From the NCBI GenBank assembly GCA_964023275.1, contig OZ029920.1, positions 5,791,014-5,855,013 of the forward strand: a DNA stretch of 64,000 nucleotides, read 5' to 3'. This DNA comes from Norana najaformis. Lineage: Eukaryota; Annelida; Clitellata; Crassiclitellata; Hormogastridae. Numbering within the stretch: the stretch's first letter is position 1; every line of letters starts with the position of its first letter. Under the pieces are notes generated by a model, which did no database searches, was not told the origin of the DNA, and saw only the letters and a list, made by a program, of their open reading frames with translations. Below are positions 44,271 through 57,267 of the stretch, one piece after another. The position numbers and the translations under genes are program-made.

Positions 44271-45429
44271 AGGCGTTATAAAAAAATTCGTGATTACAAT
44301 TTAGTTAGAAGTATAGCTACAGTAACTAGCGTAATTAATAATTTTATAGACCTACGGTGTGTAAAGAGTGAATTGATGAACAAAAGTTTATTATCATTAA
44401 GGATTCGCCGGATTATGGCTCAGAGCAGCGTTTGCCAAACTCTTTCCTAGACTGTGTTTCTTTATATTAATTACCAACTGTACACTGTCCAGATATGCAG
44501 ATAGATTATACAAGTTACCCGATTAGATCTTAATGGTAATCCTGTAACGTGATACAAGTTGCTGTTTAACGACGCTGTAACATAACGAAGATAATTAACA
44601 TCACCCTCCACCTTTATCCAGGCTTGGGACTGGCACCGCCCGAGTACGGCAGTGGCAGAGTTCCTGTAATGTGACTATAGTTTAAATTCATCTAATAGAG
44701 CTGTCCTTCTTATTAAGTTTTTTTTAGATACACATTTTATTTTCGACTCTACAGTCGTTGGTTTAATTCTTCAGTCGACCAAAATATTTTGAAATATTTA
44801 ATTTGACAAAACCTTGATGAATAAGCTGGCATGCACGCTTGCGTCTGTTGTCACGGTTACTCGAGATATGTTCTACACTGCACACGAAGAATGTCGTGAT
44901 CATTCGAAAAGTGTAACCGTCAAAGAGGGGAATTCCACAGCTAGCGTGAGATCAAATTATATGTAAGATAAGTCATTGAGAGTGAGATCAAATTTGAAGT
45001 AAGGTAAGGTAAGACAAGACAAAGTCAGCGTCAACGGCTGTGCCAACAATAAGATTTCTTTATACACTTCAAACAACTACCGAATTCAGTTCAGCGTCAG
45101 ATCAGTTAGAAGTACGACAACTCGAGGCAGCAGCAGAATAACTAGAACTTTTTACTTACTAGAACACGAAGAATTGTAATGTTAAATGCGTTTGTCTGCA
45201 AGATTTAATTAATTTTAAGACTACTTGCAACAAAGTGAATTCGTCACATGTTTTTATGCCAAGAAAGAGTATAGCGAAGACGTTGTCACCTATGTATAAA
45301 AACAATTAATACAGATCTCTTCATTTACCATTCAAAAGCTTGCAAAAACATCCAAAACACTGGCCATTCTGACAAGGCTGACGTCGACAAGGAAATGAGA
45401 TGAGAATATTTGACGGTTTACATTACATT

Positions 45430-45915
45430 TGAATTAAGTACAAAATCACATCATTTACCTACAACACACTTCAATCCTCCCATCCCTCCTAACTTCGTCA
45501 GTTTCTTACCATCCAACCACTCTGTTGAACCCGCTCCTCTTCTGCCTTAACTCTTAGCTACCATCCCTCTGGAATAAACTCCCACAAGAATTATAACAAA
45601 TACTTGACCCATCATACGAACTCTCCAAAACTTCACCCTTTGCAATCGCTGCTCAGGTCTTTCGCTCAAAACTGAAAACATTCCTCTGCCACAAATCCTC
45701 TCCTGATTTTCCCTCTTCCCCTTATCTCTCTTGTCTCTCGAATTCCAAACACCATCCACCGTAGCCGTCTGACTGTATGCTTGCTTGACCTGGAACCGAA
45801 TCTGAATCTGATCCTTTCTGCCTATCGATTTTGGATTGGCTCAACTGGATACCGAGACTTGGCTGCCGTTAGGCGCTATAGAAATCTTGAGTGTATCCTT
45901 ACGATTACGATAACA
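45430..45915 (+). mobile_element. CR1/L2-like LINE 3' fragment (B)
   Basis: Orthologue of the 19,690 copy with the same AAACTGAAAACATTCCTCT coding end and TTACGATTACGATAAC tail. Confidence 0.68.
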
Positions 45916-46759
45916 TCTCCATCCGTATAAGCCATAGCTTAAATATTAGTTGACCACATTATCAAGCAATTCAAAATGCACAACTGATGTAGCCTGATAC
46001 TATGACGATGAATATTATAAGCAGACAGTTTGTGGTTTTGAATGACGACCATTAAACTGAGGGCTGTCATAAACTCGTTCAATCGCGAGGATACGCTGGA
46101 GAAAATACTGTAGTTTCCTTATTAGATCGCTTGACAGCTGGTGGTTATGAATGCCAGGGTATTACAGACAGATAACCCAACAAGTTGTTCGAGTTTGCCT
46201 AAAAGTTCCTTTTCCTGGCTACAATGTATACAATCCCGTTTGTGATTAGTATCTCTTACATGAAAATGCGACAAATGTAGAATCATTACCAGCCAAAAAA
46301 TCATCAAATTATTGCTTGTTGGTGTGATATAGAATAATATATGTGGAAAAAAGTTTATTCGTTACTCTAATAACTGCAGTTGTGGTGCTAGCAGTGCAGT
46401 TAGGAATTCTACATATTTTACTTTTATATTCATTCAGCTATCAAGTGTCTACCCACGTCACATGAAATAAAAATCAGAAATGATCTAAAAACGGATTCAA
46501 ATCTAAAAATTTAGGTGTTAAAAACTCGGACTAGGGCTGTCGCATAAATATTTTTATTGTTAGCAGGAACTCCTCGATTTTTGCATGCTCTCGAAAAAAT
46601 TTTGCGTTCGACTCTTCTGAAACGATCCTTGCTGTGGTCAAACTTGAACAAGTTCTCACAGAGGCGACCAAAGGTGCTTCGTCATTCGACGGTAGGCTAG
46701 TGGCACCATATAACAAATACACTATTTAACAAAACGTAAACAACTAGCAATATGTTGCG

Positions 46760-47600
46760 TTGTTGTTTATCTCAAATGAAGGCTCTCTACCGCCAACCTT
46801 CTCCCCGACTGACATTAGGATGTTGCAATTGGAGCCTGTCTCCTTCGAAGACCTGCGCCAGTTGTTGTTGTCGTTGTCAATGAAATCGTGTGTCCTCGAC
46901 CTACTGCTGTATTTCCAATTAAGGGCTTTGAGGATGAATTTTAGCCGTTTTTACTGATGTCATGTGACACTTCTTTGAGTGATTGTCGCTTATCGCTTCT
47001 CAGGAACGATCTATGGGTTTGCCTGTTTTCTTAGTCGTGGTCCTTATGTTACTGATATGGCCAACTATCGTCTTTTGCCCAAAGAAACTATTTCATCAAA
47101 AATACTTGAAAAATATGTCAATGCAGGTTTTGCGTTATCTTGAGACAAACTAATCATCATTTTCTGTGGCTTGTCCCTCTCTGGAGCGTTGCCATTTCCT
47201 GAACACGTTGCCACCCGTCTCTAATCTGAACTCGTCTCCAGGCCCTGTAGGTCGAAACTTGGGAGCGCAGGTCGGACTCCTTTATTCTGTCCAAGTGTGG
47301 CGATAGCGTCTATATGGTCTCTTCCAAACTCTTGGAAGCCGAAAATCATGGCTCATTGAGCTCATGCATTGTCCTGCTCACCTTCACCATGTGCGATGTG
47401 CCAAAGAGGCGAAACTTCCTCGTTTGAACCGAATCCAAACCTGGAAGTGCATAGGGCACCGATAGGCTATAGGCCTACTTCCGCGTCGGTCACATGTGCC
47501 GTATAGGAAATGCGCTCCTATTCTCCTTAGATATCGCTGCTGAAAAGCGTCCAATAATATATTTATGTAAGTAAGTAAGTATGCTTGTATATATTTATGT
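46760..47600 (+). mobile_element. LINE ORF2 fragment with (ATGT)n-like tail (B)
   Basis: Orthologue of the 21,025 block with the same reading-frame breaks, so its decay predates the unit duplication. Confidence 0.6.
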
Positions 47601-47819
47601 ATGCATGTTTCCATGTATGTATGACAGAGCTAGAAAGTGCGCTATATGTATTGTATGATTCAGAGCATATTGGCAAAGGCACTTAGTATTAACTGCTTTC
47701 CTTAAAATGAGCCAGTATTGTATCCCGCCTAGCAAGGGGATAAAATGCGCTGGAGAGCAGAGAGCTATTTTTAGCACCTAGCACTCTGCATGTCAATCAT
47801 GGAGTAAGGGGTGTAGTCA

Positions 47820-48085
47820 TCCGGATAACGAAATACGGACATGTTAGAAACAAATATGGTTATGGGGTCTATCCTGGGCTAGTGAGAGGCGCTTGGGGGC
47901 CTAGAGCAAATCCGCCCAGAGGCCGAAAGGATTCTAGCTAGAATAGTCCGGAGAATGCGCACTTGGAAGCAGTTGGAAAGAACAGATCGGACAGGCAGAC
48001 GGTTCAACCAGAAGCGGAGAAGATGGAAGACGATGACAACGGAGAAGACGAGAACCGAACTAGATCATAGAATTTATGTAGAACT
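47820..48085 (+). other. Unidentified basic ORF-like block (B)
   Basis: Near-identical copy of the 22,080 block, with the same apparent frameshift. Confidence 0.25.
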
Positions 48086-48411
48086 CAAATAACGTGAATA
48101 TATTAGGGATTAGATTAGATTAAGCTGAGTGCTGTCAATTCACATGCAACCTCTATACGATCGTGTTATCTGAAGGTAAGTGTATTAAACCATTATTTTA
48201 TAATAATCCATCGTTTCGTTATTCATTCATTATTGAAAATTCGTGTAGCGCCTCTTTAAGAGTATAACCACTTCGAATTATCAGCTTCTAGCGCGCCAGC
48301 CTTTAATGTCCACTGCATCACTTAAGACACACACAATCCATGCGGCTAGTTCACCCACAGGAATAGAATACAGGTCGGAACAATTGGGCTACATAGGGCC
48401 TAGGCCACATA

Positions 48412-48482
48412 ATTATGTATGCTTGTATGTATGCACGTATGTAGGTATGCTTGCCTGTATGTATATATGTACATGTATATAT
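48412..48482. repeat. (ATGT)n microsatellite (B)
   Basis: Orthologue of 22,670-22,750, slightly shorter. Confidence 0.75.
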
Positions 48483-48679
48483 TGAGATGCTTAAAATAGC
48501 GCTTTCAACTGTATCCCAATAGAGCTATCTAAGATAACCTAAACGATGTTAAAGTCATTATGAGATAAAAGTTCTCTATTTGCTAACAGCGCTCAGATGA
48601 CTAAAAAATTCACCGTTTGATCGTCGTCTTCTGTTGTCAGTTCTGGGGCGCCACAGAGTAGTTCTTGAAGATACTTTAC

Positions 48680-49155
48680 TTAGGTTCGGGATTACACTTC
48701 TCCGGCCTTCCGGCGCCTCTTCCTTAAAATTTGGAAATTGCTTCATAACCGCAACTGCTCCACCACTACGGAATAAACTCTCACCAGGAGAGTGACCCAT
48801 CCTATGAACTCATTAATACTGCACCTCCTGCAATCTTTGCGCAGGTCTTTCACTCAAAACTGAAAACATTTCTCTTCCACAAATGCTATCCTGATTCCTC
48901 CTATTTCTCTCGCCGCTCTAAACACCATCCACCGTAGCCGTCTAACTGTCTGTCTGTCCGTCTGCCTGCTTGCCTGCCTGCCTGCGTGCCTGGCTGCCTG
49001 CCTGCCTGACCTTGGGTGTTGACCTGCAAGTGAATCTGACCTTACTCCCTATCGAGTTTGTTTGAAAGAGCGCATGTGAATTAGCTGTTTCTCACAACTT
49101 GGCTTTCTGTGGGTGTTGTAGAAATCTAGTGTTTACGATTATTATTATGATTACC
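48680..49155 (+). mobile_element. CR1/L2-like LINE 3' fragment (B)
   Basis: Orthologue of the 22,940 copy, with the same (CTGC)n stretch inside the 3' untranslated part. Confidence 0.65.
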
Positions 49156-50339
49156 ATAGATAATCATATGACTAGACTTTCGCAGAAGCCTTATCAGAAT
49201 GCACAGCGTTACTGTGTCAACATAGATACAAAGACAGTTAAACAGACACATGGATGAACAGGATGCCATTCAGTTATAGTTCAATAATTAAATGACTATA
49301 TTGCCGTAGAGTCCACAATGAATATGGTGTCAACACAGGCATATAGACAGACAAGCAGACATATGGGTGGCAGCGCATGCACATACAGCTAGGATAGTGA
49401 TTTTGGAGTGTGTGCATCAACAACTCTGAATTCGAAAACAAACTCAGTGCAGTTTGCAAGTCATGAGAGATACGCAGAAATACAGAGGGATGGTCAGAAG
49501 GACGGGTGAAGGTGTGAACTGGTGTGGGGTCTCATGATGATTAACGATCAGAGTCAATCATATGACAAATCATCGCAGGAGTAGATTGCCGCGGAGTCCA
49601 CAGTATTTATGGTGTCAAGCGTCAACATCGAAATATAAATAGACCAACATATGGGTGTACAGCGCATTCACATTTAGCTAAGACAATGACTTTTAGAGTA
49701 TTTGTATCTGTAGCGATTCTCCCATTAATTCACGTTTGTATTTGTTGAACTAAGCTGACAGCAGCTTACTTACCTTCTTGGTTAGTGCATAGTAGTTTAG
49801 TATAGTTTGTACAGAGATTGCAGATGATATAGTTCTGTAGGAAGGCCAGCGCATAAGTTTAATAGCTAGATTATAGAACATGACCAGCTTAAGTAGGAAT
49901 GTAGACCTATGAATTGTATGGGCGAGTGTGCCACGTCAGCAAGGCGTATTTTAGCCTACAGGACGATTTACAAAGGAACTAATCTGATATGACAGCAAAT
50001 TTGAAAATTGAGCACTGGCTGATGTCACAAAGCAGACGACAATTATAATGGAGAGTTAACACTGGACATGCGCAAATCAGCGAGGACGTTTGGCCGCCAT
50101 TTAAAAATCAAACGAACTTCTACGGGTATAAGAGGATGCTTTCTGTGTTAAATCGTCAGATATATTCGTTGGTAGATGTTGGTGTAGACATGTAGAAAAT
50201 CCGTTTGAGATCAAACGTTCGTTAACTTCGATTATCATTCGTGTTAGAAGTGTCCTAAGTCGTAGGAACTTCGACAGTAACTAAGACTTACCTCCTTACT
50301 GAGGAAGCGTTAACCGTGTCGAACTCTACAGAAGTCATA

Positions 50340-50560
50340 ATCCACGCTATGGACTGTGAAGAGACACGCGCAGAATCCTCCACATGTATCACTGCTGAAT
50401 GGCGTCCTAATATGCATGCATGTACGTATGTATGTAACTACGTATATATAATATACGTATGTATGACTGTGTACGTATTCATGTACGTATGTATGTACCT
50501 ACATATATATATAAATATATGTATGCATTTATGTACGCATGTGTGCATATATGCATGCGC
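50340..50560 (+). repeat. LINE-tail and (ATGT)n microsatellite (B)
   Basis: Orthologue of 24,600-24,830. Open frames on both strands here come from the repeat alone. Confidence 0.65.
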
Positions 50561-51179
50561 ATAAGTGATGAAGAAAAGTTTATCATGAAGCTGCTGATGT
50601 TTTGTGATGACAGAATAAAGACACAGAGCAGCGTTTTCCAAATCTTTTCCCGATTCCGTTTCTTTCTGTTAATTTTATTAACGCTGTCTCCATATGCAAG
50701 TAGTCTACAAAAGTTATCCAATTAGATCGGGATGGCAGACCTGTATAATGTGACCAAAGTATAAATCCATATATATACACTGGATAAAAAGTTTTCCAGA
50801 TGTACAATTGTACATGTTATTTTAGAGTCTACGGTCAGTGGTTTAATTTTTAGGTCGATCACTGAATAATAGTTTTCCATTCGACTAAAAGCTGTTCAGT
50901 AAGCTGGTATTCACGGTTTCATCTATTGTCACTGTTACTAGCGAGAGGTTGCATATTGTACACGAATTACGTGATTATCGTTCGCGTGATGTAAACCGTC
51001 AACGAGGGAAATTCCAACGCTACTCACGAGATGTCGCCGCAGACGGGTTTCTAGAAAATTCCTTCACCTATGCGACAAGACAATTAATATAGCGCTTTTT
51101 ATTTACCGTTCCAAAGGTTGCACAAAGATTCAAAAGCTGGCCATCCTGACAGGGCTCTAGAGTGATGCTGAGAATATTT

Positions 51180-51965
51180 GGCAGTTGACATTACATTTTG
51201 AATAGAGTACAAAATCATATCACTTACCTACAACATAGTTCAATCCTCTCAACCCTCTTATCTCTGTCAGCTATTTACAATCCAACCACTTCATTCAACC
51301 CGACCCTCTTCCACCCTTACACTTTTCCGCTTTCCCTCACCTCATCCTTAAAATTTAGAAAACGCTACATAGACATAGTTACTACACCTCTCTGAAATAA
51401 ACTGCCGACAGAATTATGACAATTATCTGACACATCCTACGAACTCACCAACACATCCCACTTGCAATTTCTGTTTCAGTCTTCCACTCAAAACTGAAAA
51501 CTCTCTTCTGCCACTTGCTATTTTGATTCTTCCTATTCCCCTTATCTATCTTGCCGTTCCAATTTCAAACAGCATCCATCATAACCGTCGGACCATCTTC
51601 CTACCTGACTCTTCGATCTTGATGTGGAACCGAATCTGAACCTTTATGCCTGTCGATTTTGTTTCGACTGAGCTGTTGTGTATAAGTTGGTTCTGGCTAC
51701 TTTGCCTCATTTGAGGCGGTAGAAATCTAGAGTTCACTAGTACGATTACGATTGCAAATTTTATATTCTTCTAAGCCATAGATTAAACGACACACTAGTT
51801 GGCTACATTTTCAAGCGATTCAAAATGCAGACAACTAATGTGGGTTGACGTGGTAGACTGACGACGAATGTTTTAATTGTAATTGTAATTTGACATTTAT
51901 AAAGCGCCACTTTCAAGAATAAACTCATCAGGGGCGCTCCCGACCCGAGAAAGTGAGATCACTGT
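51180..51965 (+). mobile_element. CR1/L2-like LINE 3' fragment plus inverted LINE tail (B)
   Basis: Orthologue of the 25,440 block, with the inverted hairpin-type tail at about 51,870-51,965. Confidence 0.62.
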
Positions 51966-52326
51966 CAAATAATAGAGACTTCAGGCGCTTGCGATACTGC
52001 GTAAGGCACAAACAGAGAAACTATACAAAATATTATAATGATATATTTAATGTTTATAAAATAATCCAGTATCTTTATTTTAATGTTCAAATTGTTTGCA
52101 TGCTTAAGTAGGTCTACGAATGATTTCGGTCATCATAAACATTAGTATTTTTATACTAATTGACATAAGCACATATAAATTGAGTGTAGGCATGAACTCG
52201 TATCTATTTATAACATTCAAACTTTCATGGCATTATCTCTTTGCTCAAATATACGTGTAACAAATTTCGTAAGCCAATCCACATCCACTACATACAGTTG
52301 TTGGTCCAGTTCGTCAGATCACCACA

Positions 52327-54333
52327 AAAGAAGTCGGCTTCCACGCAAAAAGTAATTTCGAGGACTGATTTTCATTTCCGTCATCGTCAGAGAGTTATAG
52401 AGATCACGAAACGCCCTCCATCCGATACCGTCGGCGAAGGATTCATTATGGCCACGCAGGTATAGCCCGTTGAGATTTGCCTAATGGCAATCCTTGTACC
52501 ACCAAGCTCCACGAAACCTCTGGCCACAGCTGTAATCCACGATGAGATCATGAGATTGGCATCCATTATACTGAACAGCTGGCCATTGCGATATACCAGA
52601 ATGTCTTCTAAGTTAGATGAACAAGAAGAATAGCAGTTCCTCAAACTAACCTCTAGTGGCAGTCGTGGATATGCAATATTTAACGACTTAATTTTCTCAT
52701 TCTCGGCATGAGAAAGTGGGTGGCTATTGCTTCCTCTCACCGGTTGATCTACCCACCAACAGACAGACATCATGCGATGCTTATAGCCCTCTGCACTGGC
52801 GAGGATTAAGAATATACTACATAGCTACATAATTATTACAATGCAGTCATAATGTAACAATACACGTGTATATATGCAAGCCTACCTTTAAGAATATTTA
52901 CAACACAACTGGCATCCAAACCCATTAATAGAATGATAATATCTACATGGCTTATGCTAATTTAAAACGAGAAGTACACTGTGCATTTTGGAAAACACTT
53001 TTTGAAAAGGTTATCAACACTTTTTGCCAATCGGCTAAAAGAACAACAGATACAAACAGACACACATACAAACAAAGATACACATATAATGCATATTGCA
53101 TAAATACATACATTATTATATACATACATACCTTCATTTCCAGAGTATCTAACACCACTGAGTCTATAGTTATCAGAGGCTGAACCGAGAGTAAACTGTG
53201 CATATTTTTCCACCAAAATCCTTCAGTTCAACGCGCAACATGTAGATTCTTTATGAGGTCAAAGATATGAAGTTCACTCTTACCTGAAATTCAACCACCA
53301 CATAGCTTTTGCAACCTCTCGCAAGACGAAAAATATCCCTCAAATTAAAACAGTATACAAATTTACTCCGCGGTTTATACAGTCGTCTGGTAAGTGATCG
53401 ATTACCTTACAATGCCTTGTCTTACCTAATTTACCTTACCAAACATTGCCTCACTTTACCTTAACTCAGTTGCCGAACACAACAGTATCGCATTTAACCG
53501 GATTGTAGCATTGCTAAAATCCTCAATAGCATTTGGCAAAGTGATAAGCCAGAATTCGCCTCTGAGAATTTCGAAGCATTTTGTGTATTTGATTTGGTTT
53601 TCAGTTTGGTCAGATGGCAATATGATAAGTACTTAGCATAATATGCTATCAAATGTAATGCAAGCCATAGGGAAATACTAACGCGGCTAGAGCATTCAAA
53701 AATGTACACAGTATAAAATTTGTCGGGCAATAAGTGCTTTACAACCAACAAAACACTTAATGTCTGCCAGAGGGTTTCTCCTCCATTTAAGAGTGTGCAA
53801 GCATTTTGACCCAAATATACGCAACACTGTGCTTTAACGTCCACAGATTACACTTTTAGTGTATGCTGTGCACTTATTCGTCACCCACCGTACGTTATTA
53901 CATTGTTTACATTCGCAATCTGCACGAATGCGAAATGGTTTTGCATTTCTGCTTTGTATATGTGGGGTTCAAATCCTGATGTTTCATCTCAGATTGACAC
54001 CTCAATCTGTTCAACTCATAAAGGATTGCTTCTTTTGAGGACAAATGCGATAGAGCAGTGCAAAAAAACTTGCTTCGTCTTAAAATTCTTTTGGCAGAAC
54101 CCCAATTTTTACTGAGAAATGTTAATGAAACATAGAGTAGAAATGAGTGAAGAAAAGTTTTCATCTACTCGCAAGCCAACTTTCGTTCGACGAGTTCATG
54201 TCGCAATAGACTGAAATTTCAACGGGTAGGAAATCAGGTCGAAGGGCATAAACTTCATAAACATAACTTAAACTCTGACCGACTTTCGTTATATCAACGC
54301 AGTCACGTGGCCACGTAGCAATATCACGAACAT
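52327..54333 (-). pseudogene. F2-B: FREP pseudogene, four exon relics
   Basis: Equivalent of F2-A but longer. The exon 5 relic (about 52,327-52,612) has a frameshift after MDAN, a TAG where F2-A has a TAT codon, and its terminal stop mutated so the frame runs on. The exon 4 relic (about 53,131-53,285) has lost its start and is frame-broken, but still shows [14 protein letters not shown] and RYSGNEG pieces. The exon 3 relic (about 53,545-53,580) keeps only LRGEFWL. Exon 2 (54,333-54,173) is a 161-nt open exon with both conserved cysteines (PRDCVDI, SVYCDM) but an 8-residue deletion and a GC rather than GT donor. No exon 1 is seen. Confidence 0.8.
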
Positions 54334-54369
54334 CTAGAACAGCCCACCAGTAATCTTCTCGTGATAAAA

Positions 54370-54450
54370 GAATATAGAACTGTGGCGCTCTACTGCGCTT
54401 TGTATCTGTGGTGATGCAAAGGCGCTATATAAATAGCAACATACACTTGA
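54370..54450 (+). repeat. Short LINE/SINE-tail-like end
   Basis: GTGGCGCTCTACTGCGCTTT, then AAGGCGCTATATAAATAGC, resembles the 3' ends of the LINE fragments in this window, just upstream of F2-B. Confidence 0.4.
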
Positions 54451-55370
54451 GCAGCACCGTGTTACAGCATCGATCTGATGCTGATTGCACTTTTCTAAAG
54501 CGTTTGTTCATTGAATTGACTACTAAAGTTTTCGCTCGTTATAAATAGTCAACGGATAAGGCCGTATATATATATATGAGTTATTTCCAATTAGACATTA
54601 ATATGTAGAAATGCAGTTTCGAAGAATATTAAACCAAACTTGCTAAGGCCAGCTAATCACTAAACTTATAAATAAGTTAATGACCTCCCTCCCACTTGAA
54701 GAAGTTCCATGAAACTTCATATTATCCGCTGTCAATTGGATGAAAAGTCTATAGGTCTAGTTTGGTTTCCTGAGGTGTCACCGCGCACTTTGCATTTTGG
54801 TGCGATGACTTCGTAATGGCGTCCTGACCAGCAGACGTTTGGTTCGCCCGTCGAATTCGTTAACGGATTTCTTGCGATATTTTCGAAACAACTTAGCCTT
54901 GACCAGTTCACCGACTCTTAAACTTGTTTCAGCGATAGTTCACCGAAAGCGAGAATTACTTCGACAACTTGGCATTGCGATAATCGCCCGTTCACTTTAG
55001 TCTCAAACACATATCGATTACGGATATCTTTCACAGTTCGCCTAGGACCGAATCTATTCTCTTTCATTCGGTAAGACTTGCAGTTTCATCTGTCGAAACT
55101 ATATCACAATTAATCGCAAAGTCTCACGATAATTAATTACGCCTAAATTATCGATTCTTGACTTTTAACCCATCAGCGTGAAGGCACTTCACACCGTGAC
55201 CAACACAAGACTGTCGATTTCCGAACATCCGTTCTTTAAACTACGCCTCGTCTGCTAACTCCGTGATGTAAATATCTAATCAAGCGAAGACATGATAACC
55301 TCATCCGTTTCCATGGTAAAGTGTCGTCTATAAAATTCATGACGGCTCTTAATTTATGTTTTATAGCAAA
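54450..55370. other. Spacer upstream of F2-B, nothing recognised
   Basis: Unique to unit B within this window. It lies where F2-B would need its signal/coiled-coil exon, and no such exon is visible. Confidence 0.4.
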
Positions 55371-56407
55371 GAAAAGCCACAGTTGATAATTTTGCATGAT
55401 AACATCGACCGTGATTTTTGAAGAGATAACGGTATACAGAACACGATTTGGAATTCCATTGAACCTTTTGAACGGGTTACCCACATAAAATACGACGACG
55501 AATTTGACTAAAGATGGAAATTAGAAAAATATGTTACAGGAAAGCATTTTAGGCGAGGTGCTAAATATTTTATTTTTGAATCAAAGTACGCCATGATGGA
55601 ACAACCAAGCGTTTAATGACAACATTACTCGAGCAGCGGAACAGAGTTTTGGTCAATTATACTTAATTTCTGTACAAATTAACGAAAAATATATGCCATT
55701 ATTTTCTATGATTGCATTCTGTCAAAATAGTCTTGTTCAAGTTTTGCTGAAAAGCAGGCAGTACTGTGTAACCAAAACTTTCGATTTATTGCTGAAATTC
55801 ATTCTTTCGCTGTTTGAAAAGTTCATATCATCAATAATATTTATGGCAACAATAAGCTTGCGATTCGACAATACAAGAAACGCGAATATGAGGCTTGTTG
55901 AAGAAGCCCTTGTTTCTTATTATTCAAGTCCATGGACTCACCGCCCGTTCGTGTTGATCGATCGCCTCACTTTTTTACTCCATTGGCTTCTGTGGTGTGC
56001 CAGTCAGCTCATCTTGTGCACATCCGTTTGCACTAAGCCTAAAATCACTATAAGCCGACCTTTTCTAGCTATCTCATCTTGTGACCGCTCTTATACCATG
56101 CCACCACGACCATCATCAACGACTTCCACCGCAGCACCCTGCCGTCCTCCAGCCTGAGAACCTCCTTCAGATTTGGGACTGACACTGAAAGGGACCAAAC
56201 AACCTGGCACTTGCGGAACTGATTTAATAATTCAAGTGGCTTTTGTATGTCACTGAGAGTACATTAAATGCCTGACATCATCCAGCCATCTCTCCTTGGT
56301 CTAGGCCTGCGTCTGACCTTTAATATTATCTAATCTATTCTAAAGACTTCTATAACGCCGTTACCATGATGCCCAAGACACTAGTCGATGGTTGCTTCAA
56401 GGTTAAG

Positions 56408-56752
56408 ACTGTAAATTCTATATTCTTTTGATATCAGAAATTAACTGTTGTGTTATTGTAGATGTGTGTATCACTGCTACGTGGAAACGAGACTGCGCAG
56501 ACATAAGAAAACTCGGTCAAAATTTAAGTGATGTATATAAAGTTTATGACCTTGGAACTGGTTCCTTACCAGATAAAATTTATCTGCGAGATCTTCAAAT
56601 GTTTAAAGTCTACTGCGACATGAATTCGTCGACGGAAAGCTGGCTTGTGAGTAAACGAAAACTGCATTCTTCACTAATTTAAACTCCATGTTTCACTAAC
56701 ATTTCTGAGTCGAAATTGAGATTCTTCCAACAAGAATCGGACTTTTAAGACG
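56408..56752 (+). pseudogene. Orphan inverted FREP exon 2 with flanking intron
   Basis: A roughly 345-bp block on the plus strand, opposite to every FREP gene here. It carries intron 1 end, a complete 185-nt exon 2 (56,462-56,646) with AG acceptor and GTGAGT donor, and part of intron 2. The exon is open in its proper phase: [34 protein letters not shown]. Its SLPDKIYL and FKVYCDM text matches FREP-C, not A or B, so it was copied from a C-like gene. At this site A and B have only normal spacer (near 1,145 and 30,315). Confidence 0.82.
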
Positions 56753-57210
56753 ACGAAATCAGATTTGTAATCCGTTGGAGAAGGCATATCGAATTCCTAT
56801 ACGCTAGAGAAGGCAGACGCTAGACTATGTTGGGCAAGGAAGTTGAAAAAGATGTCTCTTTTGTTTAGAACCGAATGACGTCAAAGATTTTACAGAACAA
56901 ATTGAACTTTTGAGGAGATAGTGAAACTGATCGCTGTTTATTCGTCAATGCAAATACGGCTTGTTTCACCATCCAGGTCTTACCCATCATGCAACTGTGT
57001 CCACAAATATTTGAGTTCCTGATTCCCTTCCTTTCTCGTTTCTATCTCCCTATTGAAGTAGCCAACGCACACTTAAAATTATAGATGTACAGGTGTTTAC
57101 GCGTATTGCACCAGTGTTTAATACAAGTTGAGATAATGTTGTTGGACAACGTTCGTTTTTACAGTACCTTTTGGACGAACCTATGGCATATCTTCCTCTT
57201 AAATTGCATT

Positions 57211-57267
57211 CCCACGAGACTGCGCAGACATAAGGAAAGTCGGTCAGAATTTACGTGATGTATAAAA
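57211..57267 (+). pseudogene. Micro-fragment of FREP exon 2
   Basis: About 57 bp encoding the [16 protein letters not shown] part of exon 2, again inverted relative to the genes. It replaces a few tens of bases of spacer found in unit A near 1,518. It reads KVGQ (A-like), whereas the larger orphan exon reads KLGQ, so the two scraps are probably separate events. Confidence 0.65.

Larger units (their letters stand above)
28950..55370. repeat. Tandem unit B (complete)
   Basis: This is the complete second copy of the unit. It contains FREP-B and the longer pseudogene F2-B. It lacks the Harbinger element, has a shorter FLYWCH/MULE-like element, a 187-bp LINE-tail insertion (40,816-41,002) and a private 52-bp tandem duplication (33,607-33,710). 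Non-coding sequence is nearly identical to unit A over tens of kilobases, so the A/B duplication is recent compared with the decay of the transposons they share. Confidence 0.85.
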
